A DNA stretch of 64,000 nucleotides from Aquimarina sp. RZ0. Its GTDB lineage: Bacteria; Bacteroidota; Bacteroidia; Flavobacteriales; Flavobacteriaceae. The notes under the pieces were generated by a model, which searched no databases, had not been told where the DNA came from, and worked only from the letters and a program-made list of their open reading frames with translations. Shown here piece after piece: positions 7,210 through 16,882 of this stretch (positions are counted from its first letter, which is position 1; every line of letters starts with the position of its first letter). The position numbers and the translations under genes were made by a program. Where the stretch lies: contig NZ_VTZU01000002.1 in NCBI RefSeq assembly GCF_008370685.1, forward strand, positions 124,001 through 188,000, in the 5' to 3' direction.

Positions 7210-9696
7210 ATGAAATTTATTAAATTATTACCCAAACTTTTATTTCTTTTATTTAGTTACACGACTTTTGCACAAGTACAGGTAACAGGAACCATCGTCG
7301 ACCCTCAAAATATTCCGATTCCGGGAGCTACAATTTCGTTACAAAACAAAACCAACACTTTCGGGAAACTTACAGATAACTCAGGACAATTTGAAATAAA
7401 TGCTCCTTCGGGAACGTATACTATCGAAGTACGTTATTTAGGTTTTCAGCCTTATAAAAACACTATAGAAATTGGAAACAGTACTACATATGATATAGAA
7501 ACTATTCAGTTAGAAGAAGGTACGGAGCAGCTTCAAAGCGTAGAAATCGTTGGTCGTGCTCGAACGGATTACAATAGTGATTACTCTTTTTCATCCACCA
7601 AAATAGCGATTAAGAATAAGGAACTACCTCAGGCAGTTTCTACAATCACAAAAGAATTATTTAATGACCGTCAGGCATTTCAGATAGCAGATGCTATAAA
7701 AACTGCTAGTAGTGTTACACACACAGGATTCTACAATCATTTTAATATTCGAGGTATTATACAAGCCGAGGATGGTCAGCTCATTAATGGTTTAAGAACA
7801 CGACAGTATTATTTTTTACAACCTATTACATCTCATATAGAAAGAGCAGAAGTTATTAAAGGTCCGTCTTCGGTAACTTTTTCAAGTGTCGATCCTGGTG
7901 GATCGGTTAATTTAGTAACTAAAAAACCTTTAAAAGAAAAAAGAAGTGAAGTAAGTGCCACAGTGGGAAGTTTCGGAACCTTAAGAGCAACCGCAGATTT
8001 TACAGGACCATTAAATGATTCAGGAACCTTATTATACCGTTTTAATACTGCTGTTCAAGAAGCTAGATCTTTTCGAGATCTGGTACAAAACAATCAATTT
8101 TTAATAGCACCCTCTATCACCTTTTTACCTAATAATACTACTGCCCTTAATGTGGAAATGATATACAGTAATGGAGTAGGAAATCTTGATCGTGGTCAAC
8201 CGCTCTTTGGAGCTATCAATGGTCAATTTGATCTAAATAGTACTGACATTGCCACAAATGTAGCTGCCGCCAATGATTTTTATGCTTCAAAAGAGTTTAT
8301 GGTGATTAGCAATTTTAGTAAGCAGATTACTGATAATATAGGATTCAATGCTTCTTATATGAAACAAACCTGGGAAGAAGACCTTGCAGAGCACCGCGTG
8401 GCAGGTTCTGCAGCTGTAGACATAGATGGGAATGCAATTCCAACCCTTGCTGAACTGCGCTACACAGAAAGACAGCAGTTTTGGATAACGGATAACTATA
8501 CCGCATATATTAATTTTGATTTTGAAAATGACACTTTTACCAATAAGCTTCTGGTTGGGTATGATGGTAGCAGATGGGAACGAACTGTTGGTGGAGCTTC
8601 TAATGGTGCTCGTCGTTACCGAAGATTGAATGGTACTTCGACTTCATTCAATCCTGCTGAAGCAGATCAATTCGAAACTATAGAAATTGATGGTGTAACT
8701 GCTCCAACGCCTAATGTTGATCATTTCGATCTTGCCAATCCTAATAATACAGCAAGAGAAACTTCTGGTTATATCATCTCTGAATTCGCAATTCCAGCAA
8801 ACCTTACTACTTCAAACGGTATTTATATTCAAAATCAATTTAAGATTGGTAAATTTTCGACACTGTTAAATCTACGCTATGATTGGTATGAAGATATATT
8901 TGATTATAAGTCAGGTGACGAACGATCCTTTAAAAATGAAGCTTTTGTTCCTAGAATAGGTATAACGTATGAAGCTACTGATGCTATTAGCGTATATGGT
9001 TCTTATGTGGCAGGTTTTCAGCCGCAATCAAACACCGTAACGTTATCACCATTTACAGGTGATTTCTTTTTTGCCGATACTCCTGCCAGCTTTGATCCTC
9101 TGGAAAGTAATAATATAGAATTTGGTACCAAAGGAGAGTTTTTTAAAGGAAAACTTACGATGAACGCCGCATTATATCAAATCACGCAAAAGAATTTATT
9201 ACAGCAAGATCCAAATGATGAGTCCATATTGATAGAAAGAGGAGAGCAACGAAGTCGTGGATTTGAATTAGACGTTAACGGATATGTATTATCTAATCTT
9301 CAGCTAAGTGCTTCTTATGCCTTTATTGATGCAGAAATTATAGAAGATGATGATCCTGCTTTAATAGGTGAGCGCATTGGTGGAGCACCAGAACATAGTG
9401 CCAATTTTTGGGGTCGATATGATTTTATGCACGGCGCACTTAAAAATATAGGTGTAGGTTTCGGTACGGAATACCGTGGAGATCGTTTTTCTTGGTTCGG
9501 AGATCGATTATTATTGCCATCATATACAATTTTTGATGCAGCCGTTTATTATCGCCCAACGGGCATCGACATGCAGATTGCTATAAAACTTAATAATCTG
9601 TTTAATGAAACGTATTGGAATGGAGCATTAAATGCAACCCGATTATTTCCGGGAGCTCCCAGAAATGTATTACTAACTACAACGTATAAATTCTAA
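7210..9696 (+). CDS. TonB-dependent outer-membrane receptor
   Basis: This 828-residue protein has a signal peptide (to TTFAQ), an N-terminal carboxypeptidase-regulatory-like beta domain (about residues 23-110, GTIVDPQNIPIPGATISL), a plug domain (about 140-240, with FNIRG and the plug phrase IERAEVIKGPSSVTFSS) and a 22-strand-type barrel ending in an aromatic C-terminus (LTTTYKF). The plug and barrel pattern (GGSVNLVTKKP, YGSYVAGFQPQ) matches siderophore-type receptors. The substrate is likely a metal chelate or small compound carried by the linked ABC system; it cannot be named from sequence. It lies 24 bp after the ABC ATPase and 4 bp before the permease. Confidence 0.9.
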   Translation: MKFIKLLPKLLFLLFSYTTFAQVQVTGTIVDPQNIPIPGATISLQNKTNTFGKLTDNSGQFEINAPSGTYTIEVRYLGFQPYKNTIEIGNSTTYDIETIQLEEGTEQLQSVEIVGRARTDYNSDYSFSSTKIAIKNKELPQAVSTITKELFNDRQAFQIADAIKTASSVTHTGFYNHFNIRGIIQAEDGQLINGLRTRQYYFLQPITSHIERAEVIKGPSSVTFSSVDPGGSVNLVTKKPLKEKRSEVSATVGSFGTLRATADFTGPLNDSGTLLYRFNTAVQEARSFRDLVQNNQFLIAPSITFLPNNTTALNVEMIYSNGVGNLDRGQPLFGAINGQFDLNSTDIATNVAAANDFYASKEFMVISNFSKQITDNIGFNASYMKQTWEEDLAEHRVAGSAAVDIDGNAIPTLAELRYTERQQFWITDNYTAYINFDFENDTFTNKLLVGYDGSRWERTVGGASNGARRYRRLNGTSTSFNPAEADQFETIEIDGVTAPTPNVDHFDLANPNNTARETSGYIISEFAIPANLTTSNGIYIQNQFKIGKFSTLLNLRYDWYEDIFDYKSGDERSFKNEAFVPRIGITYEATDAISVYGSYVAGFQPQSNTVTLSPFTGDFFFADTPASFDPLESNNIEFGTKGEFFKGKLTMNAALYQITQKNLLQQDPNDESILIERGEQRSRGFELDVNGYVLSNLQLSASYAFIDAEIIEDDDPALIGERIGGAPEHSANFWGRYDFMHGALKNIGVGFGTEYRGDRFSWFGDRLLLPSYTIFDAAVYYRPTGIDMQIAIKLNNLFNETYWNGALNATRLFPGAPRNVLLTTTYKF

Positions 9697-9700
9697 AAAG

Positions 9701-11152
9701 ATGCAATGGGCAAACATTCGATTATTCGCAGTCCACTTTTGGCGTAATGCGACAGCTCCCAAAAGTTTTTATGCATTGTTTCTAATTTTTATACTGCTAA
9801 CAGCTTATTCGGCTGTTAGCGGTATACAAAATCATATCACACAAAATAATATTCGGCAAGAACACCAAACTAAGGCAAGACAGAGTTGGGAAGCAAATCC
9901 CGATAAGCATCCACACAGAATGGCACATTTTGGAACTTTTGCGTTTCGCACACACCCTGCTTTGGGAATATTTGATTATGGATTGGAAAGTTTTACGGGA
10001 AACACAGTTTTCTTAGAAGCACATCGGCAAAATAGTGTTAATTTTTCTGAAGCGACATTTTCTACAGGCATGCTACGATTTGGTGAATTGAGTTTAGCAT
10101 TATTACTACAACTGGTATTACCTTTGATTTTATTTTTTACAGGTTTTTCGTGCGTTGCAGGAGATAAACAGAATGGAACTTTAAAAATACTTTTATCCCA
10201 AGGTGCTACCTGGAAAGAGATATTATTTGGAAAATCTATTGGGCTTTTTGCGATTTCTTTACTGTTTTTAATCCCCATTCTTTTCGTAGTAATTATTGCT
10301 CTTTTGCTATTCGAAAATTCAGTAGTAAATGACTTTAGATGGTTACGCTTCTTCATAATTGGTACAAGTTATTTGGTATTCTTTTTTATTATATCTTCTA
10401 TTACGGTTGTCATATCGACCAGCAGTAATGCACCCAAAAATGCTTTATTGCGATTATTGGGAATTTGGCTATTGTTAGTAATCCTATTACCAAAATCTAC
10501 ACAAGCTATGGGAAACTACTGGTTTCCTATTCCTAGTAAATTGGCATTTCAATCTGCTATCGAAAAAGATGCAATCCAAAAAGGTGACAGTCACAATCCT
10601 AATGACCCACATTATAACCACTTAAAAGACTCTGTATTTACAGTTCATAAGGTAACTAAGGTAACTGACCTGCCATTTAATTATTCGGGTTTTGTAATGC
10701 GTGAGGGGGAGAAAATAACATCTGCTTTGTACAGAAAACATCAAGCTAAGTTGGTTGATATTTATAAAAATCAAAATAATGTAACTCGATTTTCATCATT
10801 TGTGAACCCTTTTACCGCAATAAAATTAATATCAATGACGATGGCTGGTACCGATTTTTCATCTTATATCGATTTTCAAGATAAAGCAGATGATTATCGA
10901 TATAAATTAGCTCAAACCATGAATGAATTGCAAATGGAATATATCAGTCCCAAAAAAGAAAGTGGTTCTGAAGGGAAAGCTCATGTAGTTGGGCATGAAC
11001 ATTGGGAAGATTTTCAGGATTTTAAACATGAACCCATGACGTTTTCTAATTCTATGAAAGAAGCTTTTTTTGCATTACTGTCTATCCTGTTTTGGGCAAT
11101 AAGTACGATAGGAGTAATACTATTCATTTCAAAAAAAGCAAAAGCAATATGA
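9701..11152 (+). CDS. ABC-2 type permease (DUF3526-like), subunit 1
   Basis: This 483-residue membrane protein has one N-terminal helix, a long extracytoplasmic segment, and then a block of about five helices (LVLPLILFFTGFSCVAG, IGLFAISLLFLIPILFVVI and others) characteristic of ABC-2/DUF3526 permeases. The conserved phrase GDKQNGTLKILLSQG after the second helix is the usual coupling region. A second soluble part (about residues 275-440) precedes the last helix. Its last codons overlap the next gene by 4 bp (ATGA), implying translational coupling. It probably pairs with the permease at 11149 and the ATPase at 6490. Confidence 0.85.
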   Translation: MQWANIRLFAVHFWRNATAPKSFYALFLIFILLTAYSAVSGIQNHITQNNIRQEHQTKARQSWEANPDKHPHRMAHFGTFAFRTHPALGIFDYGLESFTGNTVFLEAHRQNSVNFSEATFSTGMLRFGELSLALLLQLVLPLILFFTGFSCVAGDKQNGTLKILLSQGATWKEILFGKSIGLFAISLLFLIPILFVVIIALLLFENSVVNDFRWLRFFIIGTSYLVFFFIISSITVVISTSSNAPKNALLRLLGIWLLLVILLPKSTQAMGNYWFPIPSKLAFQSAIEKDAIQKGDSHNPNDPHYNHLKDSVFTVHKVTKVTDLPFNYSGFVMREGEKITSALYRKHQAKLVDIYKNQNNVTRFSSFVNPFTAIKLISMTMAGTDFSSYIDFQDKADDYRYKLAQTMNELQMEYISPKKESGSEGKAHVVGHEHWEDFQDFKHEPMTFSNSMKEAFFALLSILFWAISTIGVILFISKKAKAI

Positions 11153-12495
11153 GGTTATATAAATTATTTTTACAACAGTGTATTCGATCCAAAGAAGTAT
11201 GGATCAGCCTGGTATTAATAACAGTATTAGGCATAATAGGAATCATCATTGGCAATAAACACTTAGAAAGACAACAAGATGCAATTGCCGAAGTAAAGAC
11301 ATATCAAGAGCAACATTTTGACCGACAAGTATCACTACATAATGATGATTTAGGGCTATTGTTATATTATGCGAATTTTGCCTATATCAATAACTTAAAT
11401 CCATTAGCTGTATTATCAATTGGGCAATCAGATGTACATCCAACGGTAAAAAGAATTACAATCAAAACCTTTGAAGCCCAAAAGTATGATACCGATTTGG
11501 TAAACCCAATGAACTTGCAATCCGGCAATCTCGACCTTTCTTTTGTGATAATTTACCTCTTTCCATTATTGGTAATTGTATTGACTTTTAATGTAGTTTC
11601 TGAAGAAACCGAAACAGGTACCTGGAGGCTGGTAGCTATTCAATCAAAATCTAAACTTAGATTTATTATCTCCAAACTTTTGGTACGTATGATGCTATTA
11701 TATGTAGTATTGATCTTTCTTTTTTTTATTGCAAAACTAGTCCTTAACTCATCTTTGGATATTCACTTTTTTTGGATGTTCGGATTATCCGTACTTTATA
11801 TATTTTTCTGGTTTACAATTAGCTTTTTTGTCATAAGTTTTAAAAAACCTTCTGGTTTTAATGCATTATTACTTTTATCTGTTTGGTTGGTATTGATTAT
11901 TCTTTTACCGGCTGGAATCAATGCATATGTAACTTCAAAATACCCCATTCCAGAAGCTTTGAGCACCGCAATAGCACAAAGAGATGGCTATCACGTTAAA
12001 TGGGACACTGACAAAAGAGCTACTATTGAGAAGTTTTATCAACATTATCCGCAATTTAAGAAATATGGATATCCTACAGTCGGATTCAATTGGTTATGGT
12101 ATTACGCGATGCAGCAGATGGGAGACGACGATTCAAAAAAACAACGGGATGCTTTTAATGAGAAGATTAAATTGCGCGAACACACTAGCAGCCAAATCGC
12201 GTCTGTAATTCCTAATATGCATCTGCAATTAACTTTTAATCAATTGGCAGGAACTAGTATGAGTCAACAAATGGAATATCTGAACGCTACCAATGCATTT
12301 CATGAAAAATTAAGATTATTTTTCTACCCAAAAATATTTGAAAGTCAGCATGCAGATACTATAAATTGGAATCAATTTATACCAGAATATTATAAAACAA
12401 AAACAACTTTAGAGCCAATAAAAGGAATTGCACCACTTATTTTAGCATCAATTATTATGATAATAATTTCGATACCAATGACGAAACGATTATAA
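11149..12495 (+). CDS. ABC-2 type permease (DUF3526-like), subunit 2
   Basis: This is a 448-residue paralogue of the preceding permease with the same layout: an N-terminal helix, a soluble segment, the coupling phrase SEETETGTWRLVAIQS, a helix block (VRMMLLYVVLIFLFF and others), a second soluble part and a C-terminal helix. ATG 11149 is chosen because it overlaps the previous stop (ATGA) and gives the membrane-start pattern MRLYKLFLQQCI; the in-frame ATG at 11092 would lie well inside the previous gene. Two related permeases plus one ATPase suggest a heterodimeric transporter. Confidence 0.85.
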   Translation: MRLYKLFLQQCIRSKEVWISLVLITVLGIIGIIIGNKHLERQQDAIAEVKTYQEQHFDRQVSLHNDDLGLLLYYANFAYINNLNPLAVLSIGQSDVHPTVKRITIKTFEAQKYDTDLVNPMNLQSGNLDLSFVIIYLFPLLVIVLTFNVVSEETETGTWRLVAIQSKSKLRFIISKLLVRMMLLYVVLIFLFFIAKLVLNSSLDIHFFWMFGLSVLYIFFWFTISFFVISFKKPSGFNALLLLSVWLVLIILLPAGINAYVTSKYPIPEALSTAIAQRDGYHVKWDTDKRATIEKFYQHYPQFKKYGYPTVGFNWLWYYAMQQMGDDDSKKQRDAFNEKIKLREHTSSQIASVIPNMHLQLTFNQLAGTSMSQQMEYLNATNAFHEKLRLFFYPKIFESQHADTINWNQFIPEYYKTKTTLEPIKGIAPLILASIIMIIISIPMTKRL

Positions 12496-12575
12496 TGCCT
12501 GCCATTTGTTGTTTGAATTTTTATAGCCATAAAATTACTCATCATTTTTTTAATCTAATCTGTAATAAGTGTTAA

Positions 12576-12735
12576 TACGATTTATAACTAAAAATTTCGC
12601 ATATTCATCGTTTCTTTTTCCTTTCTACTTCGTTTAAAAAATAAACCGTAGCTATAGCTATGCTTGATTTTTTTGCCTTGCATAAAGAAAAAATAATTCA
12701 ATGAATTTATACGAATTTTTTAATCACAAATCGTA
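12576..12735 (+). mobile_element. 160-bp palindromic MITE, copy 1
   Basis: The element begins TACGATTTATAACT and ends AATCACAAATCGTA; the two ends form imperfect terminal inverted repeats of about 25 bp. The two halves are complementary over most of their length around the centre TAGCTATAGCTA, so the single strand could fold into one long hairpin. Flanks are TAA (12573-12575) and TGA (12736-12738), a decayed TNA target duplication. The same element occurs at 16104, 41723, 49787, 56660 and 58859. It encodes no transposase. Confidence 0.9.
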
Positions 12736-12860
12736 TGACTTTCATTGTAGGTGACCCCAAACAGTGAATACCTTAACGCAAATTAGTTCTTTTTCCATGG
12801 GAGAGACCCAAGTAAAGTTGATATTTGGAGAGAAGATTATAACAGCTTTAGTACATAAAA

Positions 12861-12888
12861 TTCATTGGGGGATATGTCCCCCAATGAA
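12861..12888. terminator. Perfect hairpin, candidate bidirectional terminator
   Basis: Arms TTCATTGGGGGA and TCCCCCAATGAA pair perfectly around TATG. It lies between the plus-strand permease (ending 12495) and the convergent minus-strand protease (ending 13060), the expected place for a shared terminator. The rest of the 12496-13059 gap holds MITE copy 1 and no gene. Confidence 0.6.
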
Positions 12889-13059
12889 TATACTATATTG
12901 AAAAGAATAAAAATAACTCGGATTTTATAATTTTAACCAGTATCAAAATCTGGAAGGATTTCATAATCGTTCAAAAAAAGTAAGCTATATCCAGATCAAA
13001 TGAAAACCTTATTCTCAATAAATATGAACGAGTTAGTTCTATTTTTTTAGTTGTTAGGA

Positions 13060-16038
13060 TTATTTTTTAACTATTAATTTTTTACTATAGTCTTTATCAT
13101 TTCTATCTACTACTTTTACTACATATAGTCCACTATTAAGTTGAGAAATATCGATACTCTGCTTGTTAGTTTTTAGTTTCGTCTTCAATGCTTTATGATA
13201 TATTCTTCTGCCAGTATAGTCATATATGGCAAGTGATTTTATATCTTTCAGAGTTGATACATTAATTTGATCTTTTGAAGGATTTGGATACACTGAGATT
13301 TCTTTTTGAAAATTTGGTATATCATTCTCTTTATTAGAATTATTTATTCTACTATCAATGACTTCAAATTTAAAACTATTTGTAGTACCTCTAGTTCTAA
13401 AGTCATTCTCTCTGGCAAACAGAATAGAAAATACACGATAGGTTCCTAATTTGGGATTTATCCAAAATTCTGTCGAATCAGAATTGTCATTAAAAATGCT
13501 AAAAGGAGCGGCATTATCATTGTTTAGGTTAAACTCTGGTCCAGATAAGTAAAAGCGGGCATTACCAACCTGTATATCTGGAGTTGGATTAAAGTAATTA
13601 GTGATAACCTCTTCGGGGAAAAAAGGAGAAAAAGGATTAGGCGTTTTCGGAATGTTCCCTTGTATTGAAAATCTACCGTCAAATTCTTCATCGAGATTTT
13701 GGGTAAAGAAATCATCTACAGCTGCTAAATCTAATTGTTCTTCTAATGGGAATGATTTAGTTGGGTCTTGTAGACTAACCACATTATAACCAGATATTTT
13801 TCCAGAGTATTTTATTTTAAAATCAATAATTTCTTTCTCACCAGAAATTCCTTTGGCCTTATCATCACTAAAAGGCTGTCCAATTAATTTAAAAGAACCA
13901 ATTGGAGCATCCCATTCATTATAATTCGAATCGATATCGCCAAATACAGCATAGGGTTCTATATTTTCTATCCTGCTATGATAACGAGAGCCAAATAATT
14001 TAAATCGTACACTTTCTGTATTAGAAGAAGTCAATGCTCTAATGTTTAAGCGAGCACCATCTCCTGTATTGGCTAAATCAATCGTATCACCAGCATTGAT
14101 CTGAAATAACCCCTCATTAGTTTGGGCATTCACGACTTCTACTCTATAGATTGAAGGTATGTCAGAAAGGTTGGCAATAAATGTATCTCCTTCGACAAAA
14201 CCATATCCGGTTTCAAAATCAAAACCTTTATCAAAATCCGGGGTACGAAAACCATCCATATCTATGGTAGATTTGATGAGTAGGCTTTTCATTTCGTCAG
14301 ATTCAAGATTGGGTTTTTGCTGTAATGCTAATGCCGCCAAACCTGCTAAATTTGTTACTGCTGCAGAGGTTCCTCCGAATAAAAAACCATCATCACCGGG
14401 AAACTGAAGTCCATAAAAAGAAGTACTAGTTTGGTCAATAGAGCAAAAATCTGGTTTATTCCTTAACTCTGGCTCTATTTTGTTTCCATTAACATCTAAT
14501 GTGATGCTTACACCACCGACCGCAGAATAATTAGCCAAGGCTAGTTTTTCCTCAAAAAAAGGAGTATTAAACATGTTAACTGTTCCTACAGCAATAGAAT
14601 TTTTTCCATTTGCATGCCCTACCAAATTAGCTGGTGTTATACCTGCAACATCTTCAGTTATAGATCCATTGCCAAAATCCAGTAAACGTATTCTACTTGG
14701 GTCAGGACCCGCTCTCTTAATAATTACTAATTTATAAGCAACTGGGGCTGGAGGGGTATTTCGGTTTCCTGGAGTAGTACTTTCTTCAAAATACATCATT
14801 TCTAAAGGAGCTCCCGTTGTAGCATTCACTGTTTCAGACTTTGCTAAGATTTCATTATTTTCATTCAATAGATAAAAATCGAGATCTGATTTAGGAGTTG
14901 GGTTATTTGATCCGGCAAAAATAGAAGGGTCGTCCCATTGCAATACTAAAGAGGTGAAGCTATTTACTTCTAATCCTAATTCAAACTGATTACTGCTAAA
15001 TTGATGTGCCTGTACATTCTCACCTTCAAATGTAAAATTTCCTGAATTAAAAGAAGCTTCATATCCATCGTTAAAATAATTACCTGCTGCAGTGAAATGA
15101 TGCCCACCATTGGCTATAAAATTATCTAAGGATTGGGTTAAGAGACCATCTTGAAAAAAAGGCTCTTCAGAAAAAGCAAGGTCATCTATAATGATATCGC
15201 AACCCGCCGCTTCTAATTGTTGTACACCATCAGTAAAATCAAAATAATCTTCAGTACCGTAGAAATATAATTGAGCCCCAGGAGCTATATCATGGATTAA
15301 CTCAGTCATGGCTCTCCCTTGATCAGTGATTCCAGAAACACTCCCTTTTGTATCTGATATAACAACAACCTCTTGAGTGTATCCATTGGGATTATTAGCT
15401 CCAGGTAAATCTCCATTTGAAATAGAAGAAGTAAGGTCTAAATCATTAGTGTTAAATTCTGTTGATATGATACCGATACGAACCCCTGTCCCATCAAGGT
15501 TAGGCATTTTGTCTCTAATATTATCAACTCTTAGAACTTGTACTGCTTCACTTATTATACCAGTATTGAATGTTTTTGAGTTTTGAGGTACTATTTTATG
15601 AGTACGCGGTGTTTCATTTTTTCTTTTTTGCAAATCCTTTTGATCTGTAACTTTAGGACGAAACAAAGGCATAGCAACTTTTAGATATTTACAATTATCT
15701 AGTTTACTCACACTTTTTATGGGGATATAACCAGTAACACCACTTTTGTGAACTTTTTCTTTTGTAATACCTAAAGATTTCAATTCATTATATAATAAAT
15801 TTATATCAGAATTTGGTCGAGCGAAAATTTTGATTTGTTGGTCTTTAAGGATGAGCTTGGAATTTAATACGTTATCGTTTCCATCTTTTTTGGATAATAA
15901 AGTAGTATTTACGTTCTCTAAGCCATAAGCCCTAAGAGATTTTTCTTTTGTTTTATTAAGAGTTCTTTGTGCTGTTGACATCCAACACGCACATAAAAAA
16001 CTGAGTAATAATAAAAATGAATAAGGTTTAGTTTTCAT
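13060..16038 (-). CDS. Subtilisin-like (S8-type) secreted protein with T9SS sorting domain
   Basis: This 992-residue protein has a signal peptide (LLLLSFLCACWMSTAQ), an N-terminal pro-region, an S8-like core, a large beta-rich C-terminal part and a T9SS type A sorting domain (SVYPNPSKDQINVS to KLIVKK). The nucleophile motif is clear (FGGTSAAVTNLAGLAALAL, Ser near residue 560). The usual Asp and His motifs are not canonical: the Asp region reads VRIGIISTEFN (about 185-195) and the usual HGT block reads GRAMTELIHDIAPGA (about 240). It is therefore a divergent S8-type protein, either a peptidase with a shifted triad or an inactive binding protein. It should be exported across the outer membrane. 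The gene is bracketed by inverted MITE copies. Confidence 0.8.
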   Translation of the reverse strand: MKTKPYSFLLLLSFLCACWMSTAQRTLNKTKEKSLRAYGLENVNTTLLSKKDGNDNVLNSKLILKDQQIKIFARPNSDINLLYNELKSLGITKEKVHKSGVTGYIPIKSVSKLDNCKYLKVAMPLFRPKVTDQKDLQKRKNETPRTHKIVPQNSKTFNTGIISEAVQVLRVDNIRDKMPNLDGTGVRIGIISTEFNTNDLDLTSSISNGDLPGANNPNGYTQEVVVISDTKGSVSGITDQGRAMTELIHDIAPGAQLYFYGTEDYFDFTDGVQQLEAAGCDIIIDDLAFSEEPFFQDGLLTQSLDNFIANGGHHFTAAGNYFNDGYEASFNSGNFTFEGENVQAHQFSSNQFELGLEVNSFTSLVLQWDDPSIFAGSNNPTPKSDLDFYLLNENNEILAKSETVNATTGAPLEMMYFEESTTPGNRNTPPAPVAYKLVIIKRAGPDPSRIRLLDFGNGSITEDVAGITPANLVGHANGKNSIAVGTVNMFNTPFFEEKLALANYSAVGGVSITLDVNGNKIEPELRNKPDFCSIDQTSTSFYGLQFPGDDGFLFGGTSAAVTNLAGLAALALQQKPNLESDEMKSLLIKSTIDMDGFRTPDFDKGFDFETGYGFVEGDTFIANLSDIPSIYRVEVVNAQTNEGLFQINAGDTIDLANTGDGARLNIRALTSSNTESVRFKLFGSRYHSRIENIEPYAVFGDIDSNYNEWDAPIGSFKLIGQPFSDDKAKGISGEKEIIDFKIKYSGKISGYNVVSLQDPTKSFPLEEQLDLAAVDDFFTQNLDEEFDGRFSIQGNIPKTPNPFSPFFPEEVITNYFNPTPDIQVGNARFYLSGPEFNLNNDNAAPFSIFNDNSDSTEFWINPKLGTYRVFSILFARENDFRTRGTTNSFKFEVIDSRINNSNKENDIPNFQKEISVYPNPSKDQINVSTLKDIKSLAIYDYTGRRIYHKALKTKLKTNKQSIDISQLNSGLYVVKVVDRNDKDYSKKLIVKK

Positions 16039-16103
16039 ATTATTAAAGGTTTTAAGACTGTTTATATATATATAACAGTTGAAAATGAAAATACCCTATC
16101 TTA

Positions 16104-16263
16104 TACCATTTGTGATTAAAAAATTCGTATAAATTCATTGAATTATTTTTTCTTTATGCAAGGCAAAAAAATCAAGCATAGCTATAGCTACGGTTTATTT
16201 TTTAAACGAAGTAGAAAGGAAAAAGAAACGATGAATATGCGAAATTTTTAGTTATAAATCGTA
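16104..16263 (-). mobile_element. 160-bp palindromic MITE, copy 2
   Basis: Same element as at 12576 in opposite orientation. Its left end is TACCATTTGTG, a one-base change from TACGATTTGTG. Flanks TTA (16101-16103) and TAA (16264-16266) are a decayed TNA pair. It sits just upstream of the protease gene that starts at 16038, and fills much of the gap to 16405; nothing else is seen there. Confidence 0.9.
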
Positions 16264-16404
16264 TAAATAATTCCTTATAAATAGTATTAGCTCTAAATCT
16301 TCTTCTAAAATTTCTGTACCGTATTTTTTTACCGTAAAGATGCTTCGTATTCCAATTTTCGAAATATTTATTAAAGTATCAATCATTTTATTTTCATCCA
16401 TTAA

Positions 16405-16641
16405 TCATCGGTTTACCGAACTTTCGTTTTCTTCTAAGACTATGTTCCTAATCTTAACAGCTTTTTCAAAATGATCAAATCTATGATCCTGAATCCACCA
16501 AGTTGCAGCTTCCATCAACAATTCAGGATTATCGTTCTTGTTAGTGAAAAAAGCATAGAATGAAAGACCTACATTATCTCCTTTGGAAGCTATCTTAGTA
16601 TTGCAAACCTCGACAATTTTATTTTTTAAAATACTATTCAT
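16405..16641 (-). CDS. Small hypothetical protein (78 aa)
   Basis: This is the third of three tiny minus-strand genes. It starts at ATG 16641, 3 bp after the stop of the preceding gene. The protein has no signal or membrane segment and looks like a compact helical domain (MEAATWWIQDHRFDHFEKAVKI). No family is recognised. The tight spacing with 16645-16854 argues that both are translated. Possible roles include immunity or regulation linked to the RiPP-like precursor divergently encoded at 17375 (inference from position only). Confidence 0.5.
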   Translation of the reverse strand: MNSILKNKIVEVCNTKIASKGDNVGLSFYAFFTNKNDNPELLMEAATWWIQDHRFDHFEKAVKIRNIVLEENESSVNR

Positions 16642-16644
16642 CAA

Positions 16645-16854
16645 TTAATTGAACTTTTTGTTAATTAAATTGCTTACACACTCACGAACCCCTTCATCTG
16701 TTGGAACTACATAATAGTTTCCTTGTGAGCCTTCATTTATTTCATTGGCAACTTTTTCCGGGCCATATCTTTCAAGATCTTTTAAAATTAAATAAGAGAC
16801 TTTACGAAAAACTTCATCTTCTAAATCTTCAATTTTTTCTTCAATACTCTTCAT
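16645..16854 (-). CDS. Small hypothetical protein (69 aa)
   Basis: This is a 69-residue, mostly helical, acidic/basic protein (IEEKIEDLEDEVFRKVSYLI) ending VRECVSNLINKKFN. It is the second gene of the tiny minus-strand operon. It has no signal peptide or membrane segment, and I do not recognise the family. Confidence 0.5.
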   Translation of the reverse strand: MKSIEEKIEDLEDEVFRKVSYLILKDLERYGPEKVANEINEGSQGNYYVVPTDEGVRECVSNLINKKFN

Positions 16855-16882
16855 CGTTTATTTAGACTTTAGTTGAATTAAC

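Noticed and set aside
12576..12735. MITE as an integron attC or REP-type element
   Set aside because: Insertion inside genes with 3-bp TNA duplications and conserved terminal inverted repeats points to transposition.
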